Assembly: GCA_965201115.1 (NCBI GenBank)
Contig: OZ241745.1
Span: 434,001-498,000, forward strand
DNA: 64,000 bases
Direction: 5' to 3'
From: JANQOH01 sp965201115
GTDB lineage: Bacteria > Pseudomonadota > Alphaproteobacteria > UBA7887
In this document: positions 31,520-39,918 of the stretch, piece after piece
Layout of the letters: every line of letters starts with the position of its first letter
Position numbering within the stretch: the first letter of the stretch is position 1
The notes under the pieces: model-generated
Seen by the model: only the letters and a program-made list of their open reading frames with translations
Database searches by the model: none
Told to the model about the DNA's origin: nothing
Made by a program: the position numbers and the translations under genes

Positions 31520-31888
31520 CCGCAAGCCCCGCGCGGCCGCTCGCACCGAAGGCGCGAACTGCCCGGGACCGCGGGCGGCCCTGCCCGCACGTTGGCGCGC
31601 GGCGCGGCGTTGGCGCGACGGCGCCCAAGCATCGTGGGTCGTAAGCAGGTGCAGGGAATCGACGAATATCCGCCGGCACTCAAGCAGACGGGACGGGCAT
31701 ATAATCATCGGCCGCCTGTTCCTTCCGTGAGCCACGGTACACGTACCGATGGAGACGGCCGGATCGCTCTTCCGGACCTTGCAGCATCTGCGCCCGATAA
31801 ACGGGCACGATTGGCTTTCGACGATCGGCCGCCAATCGCTGTCCCGACGCCGTGTCGAACGGCCGAAGAGCATCAGTATTTTGCTCAT
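31511..31888 (-). pseudogene. NotI-family restriction endonuclease, truncated remnant
   Basis: The ATG at 31888 overlaps the methyltransferase stop (ATGA). The first 75 codons resemble the N-terminus of NotI-type restriction enzymes as I remember them: DWRPIVESQSCPFIGRRC, then KSDPAVSIGTCTVAHG, PMIICPSRLLECRRIFVDS and LHLLTTHD. The Cys positions fit the iron-binding Cys4 region of NotI. After about residue 80 (near 31650) homology ends, and the frame runs through a REP repeat to a stop at 31511, so the catalytic domain is missing. NotI itself cuts GCGGCCGC. The specificity here is unknown. The family call is from memory of the motif and needs a search. Confidence 0.6.
31545..31595 (-). repeat. 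REP-like palindromic repeat (b)
   Basis: Inverted copy of the repeat at 5021, with GAAGGCGCGAACTGCCCGGG, then the core GCGGGCGGCCCTGCCCGCAC. It lies inside the broken tail of the NotI-like gene. Confidence 0.6.
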
Positions 31889-33018
31889 AACAACGACTCG
31901 CACCGCTCGCGGGCCAGTTCGATATACTCTTCCGATATATCGATTCCGATGCCTTTCCTGCCGGCTATTTTCGCCGCGTACAGCGTGGTCCCGGTTCCGC
32001 AGAACGGATCCGCGACGATTCCGCCGGGAGGGCACGTGGCCAAAATGGGAATACGGCACAAATCCACCGGGTAGGGCGCGAAATGGCCGCGCCGGTTCTG
32101 CGTGTCCTCGGGGACGATATCCCAGACGTCGCCGGGCTTGCTGCCGTTCGGGTGGAATCGCAGGAAGTAAAACCCCTTGTCGCGCAGCTCCTTCGCGCGG
32201 CCCGACACCTTTTCGCTGTCGGAATGCGTCGTCCTTTGCCGGCCCCGCATGATCATGCGGAAATCCGCCAGGCGTCCGCTCGCCACCTCCGCCAGTTTCG
32301 CGTCCAGGGCGCGCAACGCCTGTTTTTTCTCGTCAGGGGCCAGCGCGGTCGATAATTCGATTTGGCGCCGGTAGCGAACGCCGGAGACCCCGGTAGCCGA
32401 CACCACCGCGCCGTTGACGACTTTCGATTCCCCCGGCTTCGACCGTATGGCGTCGAGATCGTAGTAGTAGCTTTTCCGCTTCGTCAAATGATATACGTTC
32501 TCATGAACATTCGCGAGACGGTCGCCGGAATTGTCCATGCCTCCCTTCACCTTGTTCCAGACCACCGCGTTGCGCAGGATCCAGCCCTGCTTGTCAATCA
32601 TCTCCAGGACGACCCGCCATGGAATGCCCAACAGGCCCTTGTCCCGATATGTATCGCCCATGTTCAGCCAGAACGAGCCGCCCGGCTTCAAGGCGCGCCG
32701 CAGCTCGCGAAATACGGCCAGCAGATTCCCGACATACTCGTCGTAGCCGGCCTCCAGGCCGATGCCGCCGCCGGAATATTCGCGCTTGCCCCAATACGGC
32801 GGGGAGGTCATCGCGCAGTCGATACTGCCGCCCGGCAGTTCCGACAGGGCTTGCCGCGCGTCGGCGGCCGCAAACAGGGGCTCGGGCGAATCGCTCGACA
32901 GGTATTCGGCGAATACGCGCCGCAACCCCGCGCCGCCCGGTCCTGCCGCGGCCCCGAAAACGGGGCGCACGCCGACGCCGGCCGCTCGGTCGCGAACCGC
33001 CAAATCCAAGTCGCTCAT
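31885..33018 (-). CDS. Site-specific DNA methyltransferase (beta-type, SPPYW motif)
   Basis: 377 residues. Motif IV TSPPYWGK is at residues 71-78 and the SAM-binding motif DPFCGTGTTL comes late (about residue 338), the order of beta-class N4-cytosine or N6-adenine methyltransferases. DCAMTSPPYW with an adjacent FWLNMGDTY and IPWRVVLEMIDKQGWILRN is typical of solitary and type II enzymes. ATG 33018 is a sensible start. The next gene, overlapping by 4 bp, is a truncated NotI-like nuclease, so this is probably the surviving half of a restriction-modification system. The modified base and site cannot be told. Confidence 0.88.
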   Translation of the reverse strand: MSDLDLAVRDRAAGVGVRPVFGAAAGPGGAGLRRVFAEYLSSDSPEPLFAAADARQALSELPGGSIDCAMTSPPYWGKREYSGGGIGLEAGYDEYVGNLLAVFRELRRALKPGGSFWLNMGDTYRDKGLLGIPWRVVLEMIDKQGWILRNAVVWNKVKGGMDNSGDRLANVHENVYHLTKRKSYYYDLDAIRSKPGESKVVNGAVVSATGVSGVRYRRQIELSTALAPDEKKQALRALDAKLAEVASGRLADFRMIMRGRQRTTHSDSEKVSGRAKELRDKGFYFLRFHPNGSKPGDVWDIVPEDTQNRRGHFAPYPVDLCRIPILATCPPGGIVADPFCGTGTTLYAAKIAGRKGIGIDISEEYIELARERCESLL

Positions 33019-33049
33019 GGCGCGCCTCCTGAAAAACGGTACGCGACTG

Positions 33050-33118
33050 CGCTACCGATAGGCGAACGGCAGATACAGCGCAATCGGCGCCGTGACGGCG
33101 GCTATGGCGAACCCTGTG
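33050..33118. repeat. Copy of the 3' end of the distal mrp gene
   Basis: About 69 bp matching 34204-34272 (GCGCTACCGATAGGCGAAC here, GCGCTATCGATAGACGAAC there, then CAGATACAGCGCAA and GCCGTGACGGCGGCTATGGC). It lies directly beside the second copy of the fbiC-side flank. It is an isolated fragment of gene end with no gene attached. Confidence 0.7.
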
Positions 33119-33148
33119 AAGTATCCCGCCCCCGCCCGGTCAAGCCGC
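33115..33148. repeat. Flank repeat of the fbiC side (copy 2)
   Basis: TGTGAAGTATCCCGCCCCCG then CGGTCAAGCCGC, matching 31481-31519. It follows the duplicated mrp gene end without a gap. The two together mark the joint between two accessory modules. The remainder of 33019-33210 shows no gene. Confidence 0.6.
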
Positions 33149-33210
33149 TTTCCGTCGCGGCTGCCTGTACGGGAAACGCCCCGCCGCCGCGATCTTCGTA
33201 TCGCAAGCTG

Positions 33211-33714
33211 TTACGCCGGAGTCAGGCGTCGCTCGTCGTCAATCGGGACAACGCGGCTCGGAAGGCGATCGCTCCAATGCCAAAGCACCAAGTTCGAATC
33301 TCCCGACGCCGCTCCCGGCGCGAAACTCGGAACGCGCATACCGACATAGCCCGCCGCAATCAAGCGCTCGGCGAGAGATTGCGAGTCCGAAATTCGTCCA
33401 TCGACCGTATCTTGTTGCCATCCCGGGCAACGCAACCCGGCCTCGGTGACTGCCTCGGCCGACAAATCGGCCGCATCCATCGCGTCGAACACAGGATCGG
33501 CATCGACCTCGTACGCGCACAACAGTATCGGCTGCATCGGGTAGCGCATTCCCGTAGCTTCCCGAAGCGCCGTTACGGGCGACAAGGAGGTATAAAGTGC
33601 CGCGCGGCCGACGCGATTGAACCTGCCGCCGTGGAGGCGCGCCCCTTCCCCCGATGTCAGAGGCCAAGACCAACGTGGGTCGAGAGCGCGGTAAACCATC
33701 CCGCAAAACCGCAC
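33211..33714 (-). CDS. RES-domain toxin
   Basis: 167 residues from GTG 33714, 15 bp after the antitoxin stop. RES family motifs: VYRALDPRWSWPLT with the Arg, GGRFNRVGRAALYTSLSPVTALREA with Arg/Asn and the Glu, and a late DSNLVLW. RES toxins have an ADP-ribosyltransferase-like fold and deplete cellular NAD+. The partner gene encodes a MbcA/ParS/Xre-type antitoxin, as expected. A second toxin-antitoxin pair in this window is at 26781-27442. Confidence 0.85.
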   Translation of the reverse strand: MRFCGMVYRALDPRWSWPLTSGEGARLHGGRFNRVGRAALYTSLSPVTALREATGMRYPMQPILLCAYEVDADPVFDAMDAADLSAEAVTEAGLRCPGWQQDTVDGRISDSQSLAERLIAAGYVGMRVPSFAPGAASGDSNLVLWHWSDRLPSRVVPIDDERRLTPA

Positions 33715-33729
33715 CGCGGGCGCGCCGCC

Positions 33730-34089
33730 TCACGCGTACCCTCCGGCCATGACGCGGTCCAGATAGGCGTGAACATACCCCGCCTTGCCTTCGCGCACGA
33801 GGCTGTCGGGCGTCTTGCCGGCAAACCCGGGTAGCGGCTCGGACCGGAACCACGCGTAAGCGGCGAGCGCGGACCCCCCGGTGTACGCCTCGACGCGGCG
33901 GAGTATTTCGACCATTTCCCGCAGCCGCATCTGTGTTTTGCGCGCGCGAACATGCGCTGTTCCCGTCAAGGCCCGGCGGCCCAGCCCCAAAGTGGCGGCG
34001 ATTTCCGCCCTCGTTGTGTATAACGCGCGGGCAATTCGGGCGGGCGAAAAGGCTTGGGCGTCGTCATCCAGAAGTTCCCGGAGTTGCAT
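33730..34089 (-). CDS. MbcA/ParS/Xre-type antitoxin (DUF2384)
   Basis: 119 residues. An N-terminal Xre-like helix-turn-helix (ARALYTTRAEIAATLGLGRR) is followed by the DUF2384 antitoxin domain with MVEILRRVEAYTGGSALAAY, AWFRSEPLPGFAGKTP and DSLVREGKAGYVHAYLDRV. It should bind the RES toxin encoded next and repress the pair's own promoter, which probably lies in 34090-34203. Confidence 0.85.
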   Translation of the reverse strand: MQLRELLDDDAQAFSPARIARALYTTRAEIAATLGLGRRALTGTAHVRARKTQMRLREMVEILRRVEAYTGGSALAAYAWFRSEPLPGFAGKTPDSLVREGKAGYVHAYLDRVMAGGYA

Positions 34090-34203
34090 CGTTCCGCCTC
34101 CCGCTTTCGCTTCATCACGCTACTCTAACCGCCTTTTCGCCCCGTCGCAAGCGTGTTGGCGAATGCTGCGCCGAATGCGTTCCGGTGCCGCCACTGCGCC
34201 GAA

Positions 34204-34272
34204 GCGCTATCGATAGACGAACAGCAGATACAGCGCAAGCAGCGCCGTGACGGCGGCTATGGCGGCGCCTGT
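34204..34272. repeat. 3' end of the distal mrp gene (source copy)
   Basis: The end of the mnhD-like gene (stop at 34207), of which a copy with about nine differences lies at 33050-33118. The direct orientation of both copies brackets the RES/Xre module. Confidence 0.7.
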
Positions 34273-35898
34273 GGGCCACGGGCGCGAGAGGGCGCCGGCG
34301 GGGGCGCAGGCGCGCTCGAGGGCGCGGCGCGGCGGCGCGAGCGCCGCGCGCGCCGCGGCCAGCGACCCGCCCCACGCCGCCATCGCGGCGGCACCGGCGC
34401 GCCGGGCCAGCCCCGCGCCGGGGCGGCGAAGCAGCCAGTCGGCGTCGAGATTGACCAGCCGCAACTCCGGCGGATAAATTCCGGAAATCATCAGCAGCGC
34501 GAAAGCCAGCGCGGAAAAGAACAGCAGCTGCAACTGCGTAACAACATGCGTCGCCGTGTAGGGCTCGTACTCCACCGGCCACGGAAGCAGGCTGTAGAGC
34601 GCCCACGGATACGCGCCGTTGAAAACGCAAATCGCCGCCGCGATGGCCATTGCGGCGAGCATGTTGAACGGCGGCTCCGACGCGCGAATGCCCGAATCGT
34701 GCGCGAAAAACGCGAAATACGGTATCTTGATGCCCGCGTGGTGAAACACCCCCGCGCTGGCGAACAACAGGCACAGGAACACAACCGTGTGGCCTTCGTA
34801 TGCAGCGGAAGCCATCACCATCGATTTCGATACGAAGCCGGAAAACAGCGGAAACGCCGAGATCGACGCCGCGCCGACGAGGCAGAACCCCGCCGTCCAC
34901 GGCATGGTCTTGTACAGCCCGCCGAGATCGGAGCCGTCGATGCGCCCGGTCATGTGCAGTACCGCGCCCATGCTCATGAACAGCAGGCCCTTGAAGATCA
35001 CGTCGTTGAAAGCGTGGCTCACCGCGCCGTTGAGCGCCAGCGCCGTGCCGAGGCCGATGCCGACGACCATGAAGCCCACTTGGTTGATGAGGCTGTAGGC
35101 GAGCACGCGGCGCAGGTCGTTTTCGATCACCGCGTAGAAGATCGGGAACATCGCCATCGCCGTCCCGATCCAGATCAGCATCTCGGTTCCGGCGAACGAC
35201 CGCGCCAGCGCATACACCGCCACCTTGGTCGTGAACGCGCTGAGGAACACCGTTCCCGTCGGCGTCGACTCGGGATAGGCGTCGGTCAGCCAGCCGTGCA
35301 GGAACGGCCACGCGCATTTGATCCCGAACGCCAGGAAGATCAGTTTCGGCCCCAACCCGTCGAGCGCCAGCGCGTCGAAGGCCAGGCTCCCGGTTTCGCC
35401 GTAATGGATCATGGCCCCGGCGAGCAGCAGCACGCCCGACGAGACCTGCGCGATGAGATAGCGCATGCCGGCGCGGGTCGCGCGCTCGGTTCCGCGCGCC
35501 CAGACGAGAAACACGCTCGCCGCCGCCATAGTCTCCCAGAAGACGAAGAGCGAGATCAGGTCGCCCGCCAGCACCGCGCCGAGCGCGCCCGCCCCGTAGA
35601 GCAGCGCGCTCGCCTGCTGGATCGCGTCGCGGACATGCAGCGCGAACAGCGCCCCGAGCGCGGCGGCGATGTGGAACAACAGCGCGAATACGAAACTCAG
35701 GCCGTCGAGGCGCCCGAGAACCAGTTCGTAGTCGAGCAGGCCGACCCGCCAATGCACGCCGTGGTCGAGCGCGAGAAGGTTGAGCAGGCCCGCCAGCGGG
35801 ACGAACAGCGTCCACGCCGGCCGCCAGCGCTCCGGGAGCAGCGGAACGGCCAGCGCCGCCGCGGCGAATATCAGGAACGGCGGCAGGCTAGCGCTCAT
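34207..35898 (-). CDS. Mrp-type antiporter D-like subunit (third)
   Basis: 563 residues from ATG 35898, overlapping the preceding small gene by 11 bp. A polytopic member of the NuoL/M/N-MrpA/D ion-translocating family with about 14 hydrophobic segments. The conserved Glu of helix 5 lies in LISLFVFWETMAAASVF, and the Lys of helix 7 in FLAFGIKCAWPFLHGWL. PESTPTGTVFLSAFTTKVAVYAL follows. These residues carry protons in relatives. The C-terminal 80 residues are Ala/Arg-rich with a last helix (IAAVTALLALYLLFVY). It is the last gene of the antiporter operon. A longer upstream frame (to 36111) is a shadow. Confidence 0.85.
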   Translation of the reverse strand: MSASLPPFLIFAAAALAVPLLPERWRPAWTLFVPLAGLLNLLALDHGVHWRVGLLDYELVLGRLDGLSFVFALLFHIAAALGALFALHVRDAIQQASALLYGAGALGAVLAGDLISLFVFWETMAAASVFLVWARGTERATRAGMRYLIAQVSSGVLLLAGAMIHYGETGSLAFDALALDGLGPKLIFLAFGIKCAWPFLHGWLTDAYPESTPTGTVFLSAFTTKVAVYALARSFAGTEMLIWIGTAMAMFPIFYAVIENDLRRVLAYSLINQVGFMVVGIGLGTALALNGAVSHAFNDVIFKGLLFMSMGAVLHMTGRIDGSDLGGLYKTMPWTAGFCLVGAASISAFPLFSGFVSKSMVMASAAYEGHTVVFLCLLFASAGVFHHAGIKIPYFAFFAHDSGIRASEPPFNMLAAMAIAAAICVFNGAYPWALYSLLPWPVEYEPYTATHVVTQLQLLFFSALAFALLMISGIYPPELRLVNLDADWLLRRPGAGLARRAGAAAMAAWGGSLAAARAALAPPRRALERACAPAGALSRPWPTGAAIAAVTALLALYLLFVYR

Positions 35899-36175
35899 CG
35901 CGCGCCTCGCCGCCATCGCCGCCGCGGTCGTAATAGTCCGGCGGGCGCGACACCAGTTTGCGCAGTTCCTTCGCCGCCAGCACCAGCGCCACACAGGCAA
36001 CGAACCCGTACAGGCCGTAGAAGCCGAACCAGCCGTCGATGCCGATCTCGGCGCGCTTGTCGTAAAACAGGTCGGCGGCGAACAGCAGCGCGCACGCGGC
36101 GTAGAGCGCAAACAGCAGTTTGCGCACGTTGCGCCGGTCGTCGAGCCAGTATTTGCGCCCGCCGGTTTCGTTCAT
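35888..36175 (-). CDS. Small membrane protein of the mrp cluster
   Basis: 95 residues from ATG 36175. Two hydrophobic helices (VRKLLFALYAACALLFAADL and WFGFYGLYGFVACVALVLAA) are separated by the charged YDKRAEIGIDG, with a charged, Asp/Arg-rich tail. I know of no Mrp subunit with this layout, but proteins of this size occur between NuoN-like genes in similar alphaproteobacterial clusters. It overlaps the next antiporter gene and starts 11 bp after the previous one, so it is almost certainly co-translated. Possible accessory subunit. Confidence 0.7.
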   Translation of the reverse strand: MNETGGRKYWLDDRRNVRKLLFALYAACALLFAADLFYDKRAEIGIDGWFGFYGLYGFVACVALVLAAKELRKLVSRPPDYYDRGGDGGEARDER

Positions 36176-36186
36176 GGCCGCCGCCC

Positions 36187-37638
36187 TCAGGGCGCGAGCT
36201 GCGCCAGCAGGCGCAGCGCGGGGTCGGGGAAGAAAAACAGCAGCAGACATACCGCCGCCGTGAATACGAGCGGCGCGAGGCAGGCGAGCGGCGCCTCCTT
36301 CATCCCGCCGTCGAACTCCGTGGGCTGCGGGCCGGGGAAGAAGGCGCGCGCCACGGCCGGCATGAAATAGCCCACATTGAGCAGGCTCGAGAGCATCAAC
36401 GCGGCGACGAATACGAGCCCGCCCGCCTCCACCGCGCCGAGGCCCAGGTACCACTTGCTCCACGCGCCGCCGAACGGCGGCAGGCCGATAACGCTGAGCG
36501 CGCCGACAAGGAAAGCGCCCATCGTTATCGGCATGGCGCGCCCGATGCCGCGCATGTCGCTTATGTTTTCCTTGTGCGCCGCGACGATGATCGCGCCGGC
36601 GCAGAAAAACAGGGTGATCTTGCCGAAGGCGTGGGTGAGCATGTGCAGGCCGCCGCCGACAATGGCGCTCGGCGTCGCCAGCGCCGCGCCGAGCACGATA
36701 TATGCGAGCTGGCTCACCGTGGACCACGCCAGCCGCGCCTTCAGGTTATCCTTCGACAGCGCGACCAGCGACGCGGCGACGAGCGTGAACGCCGCCAGCC
36801 ACGCGAGCCACGGGCCGGGATGCGCCCCCTGCATGGCGTCGAGGCCGAATATGTAAATCGTTACCTTCAGCACCGTGAACACGCCGGCCTTCACCACCGC
36901 GACGGCGTGCAGCAGCGCGCTGACCGGCGTCGGCGCCACCATCGCCGCCGGCAGCCAGCGGTGGAACGGCATGATCGCCGCCTTGCCGATGCCGAACATG
37001 TAGAGCGCGAACAGCACCGCCACGAGCGGGCCTTCCGCCTTGCCCGCGAGAATGCCGCCGGGCCTGAAATCCAGCGTGCCCGCCGCCGCCCACGTCAACG
37101 CCATCGCGACCAGCTGGAAGCCGATCGACGTGCCGAGAAGTATGCCGAGATATACGCGGCCCGACCGCCGCGCTTCCGCCGTCCCGGAATGCGTCACCAG
37201 CGGCCAGGTGGAAATCGTCAGCAGTTCGTAGAACAGGAACAGCGTGAACATGTTGCCGGCGAAAGCGACCCCCGCCGCGCCGCTCAGCGCCACGGCAAAG
37301 CAGACGTAGAAGCGCGTCTGGTTCGTCTCGCCATGCGTCCGCATGTAGCCGATGGAATAGATCGAGTTCGGGATCCACAGCAGCGCGGCGATGAGCGCGA
37401 ACAACATGCCGAGCGGCTCGACCTCGAAGGCGAGCGCGAGGCCGGGCATGATTTCCCACAACTCCGCGGCCGGGCGCGCGCCCTCCAGCACCGAAGGCGC
37501 GAGCGACGCGACCGCCGCGAACAGCGCCAGCGCCGTCGTCAGCGTGACCGCCTCGCGCAGGTTGGGGCGCCGGCCCGCCAGCGCGATGAGAACCGCGCCG
37601 GCGAGCGGTACGAACGGAACCGCCGCGACGAGACTCAC
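36187..37638 (-). CDS. Mrp-type antiporter D-like subunit (second), NuoL/MbhH-like
   Basis: 483 residues from GTG 37638, which overlaps the mnhD stop by 4 bp. NuoL/M/N family with FTLFLFYELLTISTWPLVTH (helix 5 Glu) and FGIGKAAIMPFHRWLPAAM (helix 7 Lys). APTPVSALLHAVAVVKAGVF and the discontinuous-helix region HAFGKITLFFCAGAI follow. It is a second putative proton channel beside MnhD. The long frame reaching 39063 is a shadow, since its N-terminal part is antisense to nothing and out of frame with mnhD. Confidence 0.87.
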   Translation of the reverse strand: MSLVAAVPFVPLAGAVLIALAGRRPNLREAVTLTTALALFAAVASLAPSVLEGARPAAELWEIMPGLALAFEVEPLGMLFALIAALLWIPNSIYSIGYMRTHGETNQTRFYVCFAVALSGAAGVAFAGNMFTLFLFYELLTISTWPLVTHSGTAEARRSGRVYLGILLGTSIGFQLVAMALTWAAAGTLDFRPGGILAGKAEGPLVAVLFALYMFGIGKAAIMPFHRWLPAAMVAPTPVSALLHAVAVVKAGVFTVLKVTIYIFGLDAMQGAHPGPWLAWLAAFTLVAASLVALSKDNLKARLAWSTVSQLAYIVLGAALATPSAIVGGGLHMLTHAFGKITLFFCAGAIIVAAHKENISDMRGIGRAMPITMGAFLVGALSVIGLPPFGGAWSKWYLGLGAVEAGGLVFVAALMLSSLLNVGYFMPAVARAFFPGPQPTEFDGGMKEAPLACLAPLVFTAAVCLLLFFFPDPALRLLAQLAP

Positions 37639-39122
37639 GGCCCGGTCCCCAGCAGCGCCGCCGCCGCGCGCCCCGCGACGCCGATGGTAAGGTCGGTTGT
37701 CAGGCCGAACGCGATGCAACCCGCCGCCAGCGCCCAGCACGACGCGACCATCGGCCACGGCGCCTCGGCGGGCTCCGCGCCGGCGCCCGCCGCGGCGGGC
37801 TCGGCGAAATACGCCGCCTCGACCACGCGCCACACATAGACCGCGGCCAACAGCGACGTCGCCGCGACCAGCGCCGCCACGGGCCACAGCCCCTGTTCGA
37901 TCGCGCCGACCATCAGATACCACTTGCCGACGAACCCGACCGTGCCGGGCACGCCGATCAGGCTCAGCCCGCCCACGACGAACGCCGCGAAGGTGAGCGG
38001 CATGCGCCGCCCGAGGCCTTTCACGGCGTCGAGCCCCGCTCCGCCGAGGCGCAGAACGACGCAGCCCACCGCCAGGAACATCGCGCCTTTCATCAGCGCG
38101 TGGTTGAACAGGTGGACGATGGCGGCCGTCAGCCCCGCCGCGTTCGCCAAGCCCACGCCGATCCCCATGTAGCCGATCTGCGCCACCGAGGACCATGCGA
38201 GCAGTCGCTTGACGTCCGTCTGCAGGATGGCCGCGAGCGAGCCGACCACGGCCGCCGCCGCCGCCAGCGGCAGCACGATATCGACGACCGGATAGTCGCC
38301 GGCGGAAAACTCCGCGCCGAACACGCCGAACATGAAGCGCAGCATGAGATAGACCGCGACCTTGGTCGCCGTCGCCGCGAGCAGCGCCGAAACGAACGAA
38401 GGCGCGTGCGTATAGGCGTCGGGCAGCCATGCATGAAGCGGAAACAGCGCGATCTTGAGACTCAGCCCCGTCATGAGGAACGCGAAGCCCGCCAGCACCG
38501 TCAGGTTGCCGCCGAGCGGCGGGATGCGCGCGGCGAGATCCGACATGTTCAGGGTCCCGGTCGCCATGTAGAGCATTCCGACGCCGAAGACGAAAAACGT
38601 CGCGCCGATGGTGCCCAGAACGAGATAGCGGTAGCTGGCCAGCAAGGCGCGCCGGTCGCGGCCCAGGGCGATCAGCACATACGCCGACAGCGACGAAATC
38701 TCCATGAACACGAACGCGTTGAAAGCGTCGTTCGTGATCGTCATGCCGAGCAGGCCGGCGACCGTGAGCAGCACGGCGGTATAGAACAGGTGCAGGCGAT
38801 CGCCGGGGATTTCGGCGCGCACGCTGCGGTAGGCGAACGGCATGGCGATCGCCGCGACGCCGCTCACGAAAAGCAGTACGAACCCCGACAGCGCATCGAC
38901 CCGGTAGGCAATGCCCCAGGGCGGCGGCCAGCCGCCGAATGCGTAGTCGATCGGCCCGGATTCGAGAACGCGCGCCAGCAGCGCCGCCGAAACCGCGAAC
39001 GCCGCCCAGAAAATCGCCGTCGTCAGCGCCCAGGCGGGGCCGCCGCGCCCCAAAAGCGCGCACAGCGGCGCGCCGAGCAGCGGCATGACAACCTGCAGGG
39101 CCGGAAGATTTTGCGCGATCAC
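37635..39122 (-). CDS. mnhD: Monovalent cation/H+ antiporter subunit D
   Basis: 495 residues from GTG 39122, which overlaps the mnhC stop (GTGA). NuoN/MrpD type with about 14 membrane helices. Motifs: FNAFVFMEISSLSAYVLIAL (Glu of helix 5), GLSLKIALFPLHAWLPDAYT (Lys of helix 7), APSFVSALLAATATKVAVYL and VHLFNHALMKGAMFLAVG. Works with the other subunits in exchanging Na+ or other cations for protons at the inner membrane. An upstream start at 39182 was rejected because it lies within mnhC. Confidence 0.9.
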   Translation of the reverse strand: MIAQNLPALQVVMPLLGAPLCALLGRGGPAWALTTAIFWAAFAVSAALLARVLESGPIDYAFGGWPPPWGIAYRVDALSGFVLLFVSGVAAIAMPFAYRSVRAEIPGDRLHLFYTAVLLTVAGLLGMTITNDAFNAFVFMEISSLSAYVLIALGRDRRALLASYRYLVLGTIGATFFVFGVGMLYMATGTLNMSDLAARIPPLGGNLTVLAGFAFLMTGLSLKIALFPLHAWLPDAYTHAPSFVSALLAATATKVAVYLMLRFMFGVFGAEFSAGDYPVVDIVLPLAAAAAVVGSLAAILQTDVKRLLAWSSVAQIGYMGIGVGLANAAGLTAAIVHLFNHALMKGAMFLAVGCVVLRLGGAGLDAVKGLGRRMPLTFAAFVVGGLSLIGVPGTVGFVGKWYLMVGAIEQGLWPVAALVAATSLLAAVYVWRVVEAAYFAEPAAAGAGAEPAEAPWPMVASCWALAAGCIAFGLTTDLTIGVAGRAAAALLGTGP

Positions 39123-39484
39123 GCCGCGTCGTCTCCGCGCCGCTCGAGCTCGCGGATTTCGTCTTCCTCCACCGTGCCCCACGCTTCCCGGATGCGCACC
39201 GCGAGCGCGAGGCCCAGCGCCAGCGTCGCCACGCCCACCACGATGGCGGTGAGGATCAGCACGTGCGGCAGCGGGTTGGAATAGGGGCCGCCGCCCTCGC
39301 GCAGGATCGGCGGCTCGCCGCCCGACATCTTGCCCGCCGATATGTAGAACAGAAACACCGAGGTCTGAAAAATGTTCAGGCCGATCAGCTTCTTGATCAA
39401 ATTGCCGCGGTCGATGGCGACGTACAGGCCGACCGCCATGACGAACGCGACGAACCAGTAGCCGTGGCGCCCCAGCTCTTCCAC
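39119..39484 (-). CDS. mnhC: Monovalent cation/H+ antiporter subunit C
   Basis: 121 residues from GTG 39484. NuoK-like subunit with three membrane helices: YWFVAFVMAVGLYVAI, then NLIKKLIGLNIFQTSVFLFY with the conserved Gly/Asn/Gln segment, and LPHVLILTAIVVGVATLALG. This is the typical length of MnhC/MrpC. The 3' end overlaps mnhD; 2 bp separate it from mnhB. The longer frame to 39781 is rejected as a shadow of mnhB. Confidence 0.9.
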   Translation of the reverse strand: MEELGRHGYWFVAFVMAVGLYVAIDRGNLIKKLIGLNIFQTSVFLFYISAGKMSGGEPPILREGGGPYSNPLPHVLILTAIVVGVATLALGLALAVRIREAWGTVEEDEIRELERRGDDAA

Positions 39485-39486
39485 GG

Positions 39487-39918
39487 CTATTCCGGCTCCG
39501 CCGCCCCGCGGCGGTCCGCGAACGCGTAGAAAAGCGCGAGCATGGTCGCGGCGACCGTGACGCCGACGCCGAACTCCACGATCAGTATGCCGTAATGGCG
39601 GCCGTGCGCCGGGTCGGCCGCCAGATACGCGTAATCCAGATAGGCGCGGCCGAACGCCATCGCCGCGGCGCCGCAGCCCCCGTAGATCGCCAGCCCGAGC
39701 GCCGCCAGCGCCCGCACGACCGCGGGCGGGATCGCCGCGCGCAACTCCGCGAGGCCGAACACGATGCCGTGCAATATGCATCCCGCGGCGAAAATCACCC
39801 CCGCCTGGAACCCGCCGCCCGGCCCGTAGTCGCCGTGAAACTGCACGTACAGCGCGAAAACGAAGATGAACGGGATAAGGGTCTGCGAGATGACGCGCGG
39901 AATCGGCTGATCTCTCAC
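39487..39918 (-). CDS. mnhB: Monovalent cation/H+ antiporter subunit B
   Basis: 143 residues from GTG 39918. MnhB domain with RVISQTLIPFIFVFALYVQ, then HGDYGPGGGFQAGVIFAAGC, the family signature, and further membrane helices. The GTG overlaps the stop of the preceding DUF4040-type gene. Together with that gene it provides the parts that are fused in the C-terminus of MrpA in other bacteria. Confidence 0.9.
   Translation of the reverse strand: MRDQPIPRVISQTLIPFIFVFALYVQFHGDYGPGGGFQAGVIFAAGCILHGIVFGLAELRAAIPPAVVRALAALGLAIYGGCGAAAMAFGRAYLDYAYLAADPAHGRHYGILIVEFGVGVTVAATMLALFYAFADRRGAAEPE

Noticed and set aside
34153..37839. 1228-codon open frame on the plus strand
   Set aside because: Antisense shadow of the mrp operon. 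It is extremely Arg/Glu/His-rich with no recognisable motif, and real overlapping membrane genes occupy the minus strand.
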